From assembly GCA_947456005.1 (NCBI GenBank), contig CANGRP010000118.1, forward strand, positions 1 through 8,081: 8,081 nucleotides of DNA, read 5' to 3'. The translations under genes and the position numbers were made by a program. The notes beneath the pieces are model-generated. The model did not search any database and was not told where the DNA came from. It saw nothing but the letters and a program-made list of their open reading frames with translations. Of the stretch, positions 1-4,648 are shown piece by piece. Positions within the stretch are counted from its first letter, which is position 1, and each line of letters begins with the position of its first letter. The stretch comes from Caulobacteraceae bacterium (GTDB taxonomy: Bacteria; Pseudomonadota; Alphaproteobacteria; Caulobacterales; Caulobacteraceae).

Positions 1-86
1 ACCGTCATGAGATAGGCCGAGCCCAGGCAGGCCAGGAGGATCAGGCCGACGGGATTCCCGGACGCGGACTGGATGGTTCTGGCCAT
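1..86 (-). CDS. Start of a small hypothetical membrane protein (partial)
   Basis: I do not recognise this gene. An ATG at 84-86 on the minus strand opens a frame that stays open to the window edge, giving 28 visible residues that begin MARTIQSASGNP. Residues 13-28 (VGLILLACLGSAYLMT) form an uncharged hydrophobic stretch that could be a transmembrane helix or an uncleaved signal anchor. The start is supported by a strong Shine-Dalgarno (AGGAGG) seven bases upstream of the ATG. It lies 19 bases past the yebC stop, so it is probably co-transcribed with yebC. In many bacteria yebC is followed by ruvC; the visible N-terminus does not look like RuvC. The frame is cut by the window edge, so length and function are unknown. 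Confidence 0.55.
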   Translation of the reverse strand, partial: MARTIQSASGNPVGLILLACLGSAYLMT

Positions 87-105
87 GTCGGCCCCTCCTG
101 CGGGG

Positions 106-852
106 TCAGCCTCCGAAGGCTTCGAGGTCGGCGTCGGAGATGTCGTAATTGCCCCAGACGGTCTGGACGTCGTCATCGTCCTCCAGGGCGTCGATCAGCT
201 TGAGCAGGGTGGCGACGGCGTCGCCCTCCACGGGGGTCAGGCTCTTGGGCCGCCAGGCCAGGCCCGTGGACTTGGCCGCGCCGAGGGTCGCCTCGAGGGC
301 CGCCGCCACCTCGTTGAGGGATTCGAAGGCGGCGAAGACGACGTGTTCCTCCTCGTCGGACTCCACGTCGTCGGCGCCGGCCTCGATGGCCGCCTCCATC
401 ATGGCCTCCTCGCCCCCGGCCGAGGCCGGATAGATGATGCGGCCCACCCGGTCGAACATGAAGGAGACCGAGCCGGTCTCGCCCAGGTTGCCGCCGTGCT
501 TGGAGAAGAGCGAGCGGACATTGGCCGCCGCCCGGTTGCGGTTGTCGGTCAGCACCTCGACGATGACGCCAACGCCCCCGGGGCCGAAGCCCTCATAGCG
601 GATCTCCTCGTAGGAGGCGGCGTCGGCGCCGGAGGCCTTCTTGATGGCCCGCTCGATGTTGTCCTTGGGCATGGACTCGGCCCGGGCGTTAGCCACGGCG
701 AGGCGCAGGCGCGGGTTCATCGCCGGGTCGGGCATGCCCGACTTGGCGGCGACGGTGATCTCGCGCGAGAGCTTGGAGAACAGCTTTGACCGCTGGGCGT
801 CGGCGCGGCCCTTGCGGTGCATGATGTTCTTGAACTTGGAATGTCCGGCCAT
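106..852 (-). CDS. yebC: YebC/PmpR/TACO1 family protein
   Basis: This is a full-length member of the conserved YebC family: 248 residues, the usual family length, with the hallmark N-terminus MAGHSKFKNIMHRKGRADAQ. Other family features visible are the KLSREITVAAKSG stretch (about 27-39), MPKDNIERAIKKA (about 61-73), the glycine-rich YEGFGPGGVGVIVEVLTDNRNR (about 85-106, split here only for description), and the acidic C-terminal LEDDDDVQTVWGNYD. Family members were first called DNA-binding regulators (PmpR, YebC). More recent work places YebC and mitochondrial TACO1 at the ribosome, helping translation through proline-rich stalls, so the 'transcriptional regulator' label should be used with care. 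The protein is expected to be cytosolic. The SD is modest (AGGGA close to the ATG). A Caulobacter-like -10 lies about 35 bases upstream, suggesting its own promoter. The small membrane-type gene follows closely downstream. Confidence 0.96.
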   Translation of the reverse strand: MAGHSKFKNIMHRKGRADAQRSKLFSKLSREITVAAKSGMPDPAMNPRLRLAVANARAESMPKDNIERAIKKASGADAASYEEIRYEGFGPGGVGVIVEVLTDNRNRAAANVRSLFSKHGGNLGETGSVSFMFDRVGRIIYPASAGGEEAMMEAAIEAGADDVESDEEEHVVFAAFESLNEVAAALEATLGAAKSTGLAWRPKSLTPVEGDAVATLLKLIDALEDDDDVQTVWGNYDISDADLEAFGG

Positions 853-885
853 GGGTCCCTGAGCGCAATAGGCGTTGCCGAGCGG

Positions 886-914
886 TTTCTAGCCGCCCGC
901 GCGCCGCCTGACCA
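886..914 (-). promoter_or_regulatory. Candidate housekeeping promoter of yebC
   Basis: On the minus strand, GCTAGAAA (893 down to 886) matches the Caulobacter-type -10 consensus GCTANAWC at seven of eight positions. Fourteen bases upstream is TGGTCAG (914 down to 908), a weak match to the -35 TTGACGS; 14 is within the accepted 10-14 base spacer. Transcription would start roughly 25-30 bases before the yebC ATG. The -10 is convincing and the -35 is poor, so this is a candidate only. Confidence 0.42.
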
Positions 915-954
915 GTCGGGGCGCAGGCCGAAGGGCGTCTGCCAAGGCGCCGTT

Positions 955-1065
955 GCCCCCCTCCGTCCCGCTTTCGCGGTCCACCTCCCCCTTGGAAGGG
1001 GGAGGAATTACGGAGCGAATTGCTCCCCCAAGGGGGAGCTCCCGCCGGGGGCGGGTGAGGGGGTC
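955..1065. repeat. Structured palindromic intergenic repeat (REP-like)
   Basis: This stretch between the SDR gene and yebC is a nest of inverted repeats. CCTCCCCCTT at 984-993 faces its exact complement at 996-1005. GCTCCCCC at 1022-1029 faces GGGGGAGC at 1032-1039. CCCGCC at 1041-1046 faces GGCGGG at 1050-1055. An outer CTCCGT at 961-966 pairs with ACGGAG at 1010-1015, and CCCCCTC at 957-963 pairs with GAGGGGG at 1057-1063, which sets the element's boundaries. The C-rich and G-rich arms can also swap partners. From memory, similar CTCCCCC/GGGGGAG units are dispersed between genes in Caulobacterales genomes; copy number cannot be judged from one window. It lies 22 bases past the SDR stop, so it may also act as a transcript end or RNA stabiliser. 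Confidence 0.7.
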
Positions 1066-1086
1066 TGCTGTGGGGCCGTGGACCGC

Positions 1087-1869
1087 CTACCGCCGCCGCA
1101 CCACCGGGTGCGACGAGGACAGGCCGCCGTCCACCGCAATGGCCTGGCCGTTGACGTAGGAGGCGTCGTCCGAGGCCAGGAAGAGGCCGGCGTGGGCGAT
1201 CTCGGAGGGTACGCCATAGCGGGTCAGGGGGTTGAGCTGGCCGATCTTGGCCTCGTTCCCCCGCGCCCGGGCGCCGTCGAAGATGGGCTTGGTCATGCCG
1301 GTCTCGATCAGGCCGGGGCAGATGGCGTTGACCCGCACCCCCGTCCCGTACAGGTCGTTGGCCGCCGTCTGGGCCAGATTGATCACCCCGGCCTTGGAGG
1401 CCGAGTACGGCAGGCCGCCGGCGCCGGAGCGGATGCCGGCCACCGAAGCGGTCATGACGATGGAGCCCCGGCCGCGCGGAACCATGACCCGGCTGGCGTG
1501 CTTGATCGCGAGGAAGGGGCCGATCAGGTTGACCCGCAGGACCTCGGCCCAGTGGGCGGCGTCCTGCTCCTCCCGCGGCGTGGCGCCGCCGGAGATGCCG
1601 GCGTTGGCCCAGATGGCGTCCAGGGCGCCGTATTCCGCCACGGCGCGGTCGACCAGGGCCGAGACGAAGTCTTCCTCGCCGGCGTCGCCGGTCAGGGCCA
1701 GGGCCGTCCCGCCGGCCTCGCGCACCTGGCGGGCGGTCTCCTCCACCGTGTCGAACTTGTCGGCGATGACCAGCTTCGCCCCCTCGCCGGCGAAGAGCAG
1801 GGAGGCCGCCCGGCCGATGCCTGAGCCGGCGCCGGTGATGACGACGGATTTTCCGGAAAGACGTCCCAT
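1087..1869 (-). CDS. NAD-dependent short-chain dehydrogenase/reductase (SDR)
   Basis: A 260-residue classical SDR, the family's usual length. The cofactor motif TGAGSGIG is at 12-19, an aspartate (D37) ends the second beta strand and favours NAD(H) over NADP(H), NAG is at 89-91, and the catalytic set is N114, S142, Y155 and K159 (YSASK). After the active site comes VRVNAICPGLIETGM, and the C-terminal YVNGQAIAVDGGLS is typical of this group. It should interconvert a hydroxyl and a carbonyl on an unknown small substrate in the cytosol. The ATG at 1867-1869 is chosen because AAGGAG lies six bases upstream and because the Rossmann fold begins directly after it. The frame stays open upstream only as a GC-rich shadow of the hydrolase. 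It is last in a three-gene operon, 20 bases behind the hydrolase. Many SDRs of this type are generically labelled FabG-like; nothing here shows fatty-acid synthesis. Confidence 0.93.
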   Translation of the reverse strand: MGRLSGKSVVITGAGSGIGRAASLLFAGEGAKLVIADKFDTVEETARQVREAGGTALALTGDAGEEDFVSALVDRAVAEYGALDAIWANAGISGGATPREEQDAAHWAEVLRVNLIGPFLAIKHASRVMVPRGRGSIVMTASVAGIRSGAGGLPYSASKAGVINLAQTAANDLYGTGVRVNAICPGLIETGMTKPIFDGARARGNEAKIGQLNPLTRYGVPSEIAHAGLFLASDDASYVNGQAIAVDGGLSSSHPVVRRR

Positions 1870-1889
1870 GGTGAGGCTCCTTGAAAGGG

Positions 1890-2726
1890 TCAGCCGGCGC
1901 GCGTGGCGGCGGCGAGGATGGCGTCGGCGACGAGGCCGAACAGGGCGGGGGGCAGGTCGTGGCCCATGCCCTCGATGATCCGGAGCTCCGCCCCGGGAAT
2001 CTTGGCGGCGGTGTCCCGGCCGCCCTCGGCGGGCAGGAGGGGATCGTCCGCTCCATGCAGGACGACGGTGGGGGCGGTGATCCGGGCCAGGCGCGCCGAC
2101 CGGTCGCCCGTGGCGCCGACCGCCCGCATCTGGCGGCTTGACCCGGTCGGGTTCCAGGCCCGGGAGGCCTCGGCCCGGGCCCGCTCCGGCAGGGCGCCTT
2201 CGGGCCAGGGATAGGCGGGGCTGCCGATCACCAGGGCGTTCTGCACCGCCGCGGCGACATGGGCCTCGGGGTCGGTCCTGAAGTCTGGCGTCGGCTGGGT
2301 CAGCACGGCCATGGCCCGGGGGGTCGCCTGGGGCAGGCCGGGCGCCGAGGAGGTGGACATGATGGAGGTCAGGGACAGGGTGCGGCGCCCGTGGTCCGCG
2401 GCGATGACCTGGCTGATCATCCCGCCCATGGACACCCCCGCCACATGGGCGGTCTCCACTCCGGCGGCGTCCAGCACCGCCATGGCGTCGGCCGCCATGT
2501 CCTCCAGGGTGTAGGCGTCGTTCTCGCCGAACCAGGTCGACAGGCCCGTGTCGCGGTTGTCGAACCTCAGGGCCCGGTATCCCCGGCCGGTGAGGACCTC
2601 GCAGAAGGCCTCCGGCCATCGGGTCATCTGCGAGCCGAGGCCATTGACCAGCAGGATGGCGGGGGCGGCGGGATCGCCGAAGCTCTCCCAGCAGATCCGT
2701 ACCTCGCCGTTCGTCGCAAAGGGCAT
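1890..2726 (-). CDS. Alpha/beta hydrolase, RdmC/3-oxoadipate enol-lactonase-like
   Basis: A 278-residue single-domain alpha/beta hydrolase. The oxyanion-loop region LLVNGLGSQ is at about 25-33, followed by FDNRDTGLST (55-64), a motif shared with aclacinomycin methylesterase RdmC and relatives. The nucleophile elbow GVSMGG places Ser99, the acid is D227 or D228 in HGADDP, and the histidine is H256 in EGMGHD, so the triad is complete. It probably hydrolyses an ester or lactone in the cytosol; no signal peptide is seen. I chose the ATG at 2724-2726, where the sequence MPFATNGEVRICWESFG begins the fold. An ATG 66 bases upstream would add 22 unrelated residues and overlap the preceding gene. No good SD lies before the chosen start, so translation may be coupled to the upstream gene, whose stop is 13 bases away. 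It is the middle gene of the MDR-hydrolase-SDR operon. Confidence 0.9.
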   Translation of the reverse strand: MPFATNGEVRICWESFGDPAAPAILLVNGLGSQMTRWPEAFCEVLTGRGYRALRFDNRDTGLSTWFGENDAYTLEDMAADAMAVLDAAGVETAHVAGVSMGGMISQVIAADHGRRTLSLTSIMSTSSAPGLPQATPRAMAVLTQPTPDFRTDPEAHVAAAVQNALVIGSPAYPWPEGALPERARAEASRAWNPTGSSRQMRAVGATGDRSARLARITAPTVVLHGADDPLLPAEGGRDTAAKIPGAELRIIEGMGHDLPPALFGLVADAILAAATRAG

Positions 2727-2739
2727 GGCCGACCGCGCC

Positions 2740-3705
2740 TCAGGGAACCAGGACGACCCGGCCGACGGCGGCGCGGCTCTCGATATAGGCATGGGCGGCG
2801 GCGGCCTCCGACAGGGGGAAGGTCCGGTCGATCACCACCTCCAGCTCGCCCCGGGCGGCGTCGTCGATCAGGCCCTGGATCATGTCGTGGACCCGGTCGG
2901 TCATGATCTCGGCCCCCAGGAAGACGCCGGAGAGGCTGCGGTTGCCGCCCATCATGGAGCCGACATCCACCACCATGGGCTCGCGGCCCGCGGCGCCCAC
3001 CATCGAGACCCGGCCGCGGTAGGCCAGGCTGTTGATGGAGCCCTGCAAGGTCGAGCCGCCAACGGAATCCACCACCACGTCGGCGCCGTGGTTGTCGGTC
3101 AGGCGGCGGACCTCCCGGGGGACCTCGTTCAACCGGTAGTTGATTCCTGCGGTCATCCCCAGGGGCTTGAGGCGCTCGAGCCGCTCATCCGAGGAGGCGG
3201 TGGCCAGGATCATCTTCGCCCCCGCCCGGCGGGCCAGCTGGATGGCGGCGACGCCGACGCCCGAGGCGCCGGCCTGGACCAGGACGATCTCGCCCGCCTT
3301 CATCCGGCCGTACTCGAACAGGCAGTCGTGGGCGGTGCCGAAGGTCACCGGGATGGCCGAGGCCTTGGCGATGTCGTAGCCGTCGGGCACCGGCCAGCAG
3401 TTACGCGCCGGCACGCTGCGCAGGGCGGCGTGGCTGCCGAAATTGTTCACGGTGGCGACCCTCTGGCCGACCTTCAGGTGGGTGACCTCGGCGCCCACCT
3501 CGATGATCTCGCCCGCAGCCTGGTAGCCGACGATGTGCGGCTTCGTGACCAGGGGGCCGCCGAAGCGGTTCAGGGTGTCGCCGCCCTCGATGGCGATGGC
3601 CTCGACGCGGATGATCACGCCCTTGGGATGGCAGGCCGGGTCGGGGACGTCCTCGTACCGCAGGACCTCGGGTCCGCCGTTCTCGTAATAGACCGCCGCC
3701 TTCAT
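2740..3705 (-). CDS. Zinc-independent MDR oxidoreductase (quinone-oxidoreductase-like)
   Basis: A 321-residue medium-chain dehydrogenase/reductase. The N-terminal GroES-like half starts MKAAVYYENGGPEVLRYEDV, a form typical of the NADPH:quinone oxidoreductase/zeta-crystallin branch. The Rossmann half carries the nucleotide loop QAGASGVGVAAIQLA (144-158), and the C-terminal end AYIESRAAVGRVVLV is also typical. The cysteine/histidine ligands of zinc alcohol dehydrogenases are not seen, so it is expected to be zinc-independent and to reduce a quinone, enone or similar electrophile, probably with NADPH. AGGAG lies about nine bases before the ATG. It is the first gene of the minus-strand operon and is divergent from the VOC gene across 97 bases. 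The substrate cannot be told from sequence; enoyl reductase and crotonyl-CoA-type relatives share the same fold. Confidence 0.92.
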   Translation of the reverse strand: MKAAVYYENGGPEVLRYEDVPDPACHPKGVIIRVEAIAIEGGDTLNRFGGPLVTKPHIVGYQAAGEIIEVGAEVTHLKVGQRVATVNNFGSHAALRSVPARNCWPVPDGYDIAKASAIPVTFGTAHDCLFEYGRMKAGEIVLVQAGASGVGVAAIQLARRAGAKMILATASSDERLERLKPLGMTAGINYRLNEVPREVRRLTDNHGADVVVDSVGGSTLQGSINSLAYRGRVSMVGAAGREPMVVDVGSMMGGNRSLSGVFLGAEIMTDRVHDMIQGLIDDAARGELEVVIDRTFPLSEAAAAHAYIESRAAVGRVVLVP

Positions 3706-3802
3706 GGGCCTGGCTCCTGTTCGTTGTCTCCCTGAGGTTCCGACTTGTCACGGGCCGGGATCGCGGGCAAGCCCGGAGGGGGGCTAACGCAGGGAGGCGC
3801 CC
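3706..3802. promoter_or_regulatory. Divergent intergenic region between MDR operon and VOC gene
   Basis: These 97 bases separate two diverging genes and must hold the start signals for both, unless transcripts enter from further away. Visible elements are SD sequences for each gene (AGGAG for the MDR gene on the minus strand; AGGGAGG at 3791-3797 for the VOC gene), a TTGTCA at 3745-3750 and a small inverted repeat CGGGC-AA-GCCCG at 3764-3775. I see no convincing -10 partner for the TTGTCA, so no promoter is placed. A regulator site here could control both sides at once, but that is inference from layout. Confidence 0.35.
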
Positions 3803-4495
3803 ATGGACCTGGCCAAGCCCCGAGTCGACATCGGCATGTCGACCAACAACCTCGACGACGTCCTGGCCTTCTGGCAGGGCGAGGCGGGAACGCCCTTCGA
3901 CCATGTTCTGCGTATCCGGCGCGGACAGGACCAGCACCGCCACGACGCCAACGGCTCGGTGCTCAAGATCAACGCCTATGCCGAGCCGATCCCGAAGGGC
4001 GAGCCGACCGGCTATCGCGAACTGCTGCTGGCCCGGGAGGGGCGTTCCGCACCCCGACTTCTGGCCGATCCGGACGGCAACCGACTGGCCCTCGTGCCGC
4101 CGGGCTGGCGCGGGATCACCCAGGCCGGGATCCGCCTGGCCGTGCGCAGCCTGGAGGCCCATCGGGCCTTCTACGCCGGGGCCCTGGGCCTGCCGGAGGA
4201 GCCCTGGCCGGGTGGCGCCGCCTTCCGGGCCGGCGAGACCCTGATCATCCTCAAGCCGCAGGAGGACGCGCCCTCAGACGCCCAGATGGCGGGCACAGGC
4301 TGGCGCTACATCACCTTCCAGGTCTTCCGGGTGGACGCCGAACACGCCCGCGTGCTGGCCGCCGGCGGCCGCGAGGCCATGCCGCCCACCACCCTGGGGA
4401 CGACGGCGCGCATCTCCATGGTCCGCGACCCCGACGGCAACTGGATCGAGCTTTCCCAGCGCGCGTCCCTCGTCGGGACGCTGGAGGCGGGTTAA
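3803..4495 (+). CDS. Two-domain VOC (glyoxalase/bleomycin-resistance fold) protein
   Basis: A 230-residue protein made of two vicinal-oxygen-chelate modules, roughly 5-100 and 107-220. Each ends in the hallmark DPDGN turn (89-93 and 209-213). The second module has SLEAHRAFYAGALGL (116-130) and closes with DPDGNWIELSQR, keeping the metal-ligand glutamate E216. The first closes DPDGNRLALVPP, where that glutamate is replaced by alanine. The histidines that normally supply the other ligands are not at the expected positions in module two (Y169 sits where HIAFEV-type proteins have His). Module one has QHRHD at 44-48, which could bind a metal. The activity could be lyase, dioxygenase or isomerase, or binding only. 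The start is supported by AGGGAGG five bases upstream. It is divergent from the MDR-hydrolase-SDR operon and may act in the same pathway. Confidence 0.85.
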   Translation: MDLAKPRVDIGMSTNNLDDVLAFWQGEAGTPFDHVLRIRRGQDQHRHDANGSVLKINAYAEPIPKGEPTGYRELLLAREGRSAPRLLADPDGNRLALVPPGWRGITQAGIRLAVRSLEAHRAFYAGALGLPEEPWPGGAAFRAGETLIILKPQEDAPSDAQMAGTGWRYITFQVFRVDAEHARVLAAGGREAMPPTTLGTTARISMVRDPDGNWIELSQRASLVGTLEAG

Positions 4496-4586
4496 GCCTT
4501 CGGAGCAGCCTCTGGTTGAGTCACAGAGACGATCCTTGAACGCCTCGCCCTCACCGCTTGTCTATCGTTCTCGCGTCGGCTTGCCA

Positions 4587-4609
4587 TTGACGAATTGGGG
4601 CGGTTACTC
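4587..4609 (+). promoter_or_regulatory. Candidate promoter of the propeller-RTX gene
   Basis: TTGACG at 4587-4592 is a near-perfect -35 for alphaproteobacterial housekeeping sigma factor. GGTTACTC at 4602-4609 is a loose match to the GCTANAWC -10, with a 9-base gap that is slightly short. This would put the transcript start about 30 bases before the ATG at 4649. A second possible pair, TTGAAC at 4536-4541 with GTCTAT at 4560-4565, is no better. The 153-base gap from 4496 to 4648 otherwise shows no gene or clear terminator. Confidence 0.3.
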
Positions 4610-4648
4610 GTTCCCCTTCGGATCCCCGCACGATCACCGGAGTGCTTC

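Noticed and set aside
1870..2619. Open minus-strand frame continuing upstream of the SDR start, suggesting a fusion protein
   Set aside because: The added part is arginine/proline/glycine-rich out-of-frame sequence over the hydrolase gene; the SDR has its own SD and a normal N-terminus.
2727..2792. Upstream ATG at 2792 for the alpha/beta hydrolase
   Set aside because: It would overlap the end of the MDR gene by about 50 bases, and the 22 added residues do not belong to the hydrolase fold.
3754..3775. Small GC inverted repeats in the divergent intergenic region as an operator
   Set aside because: Arms are only five bases in very GC-rich DNA and are expected by chance; no adjacent regulator gene supports an operator.
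4595..4648. TTG at 4595 as the start of the propeller-RTX protein (18 extra residues)
   Set aside because: It overlaps a probable promoter, has no SD and adds residues without domain similarity; the ATG at 4649 has GGAG at good spacing.
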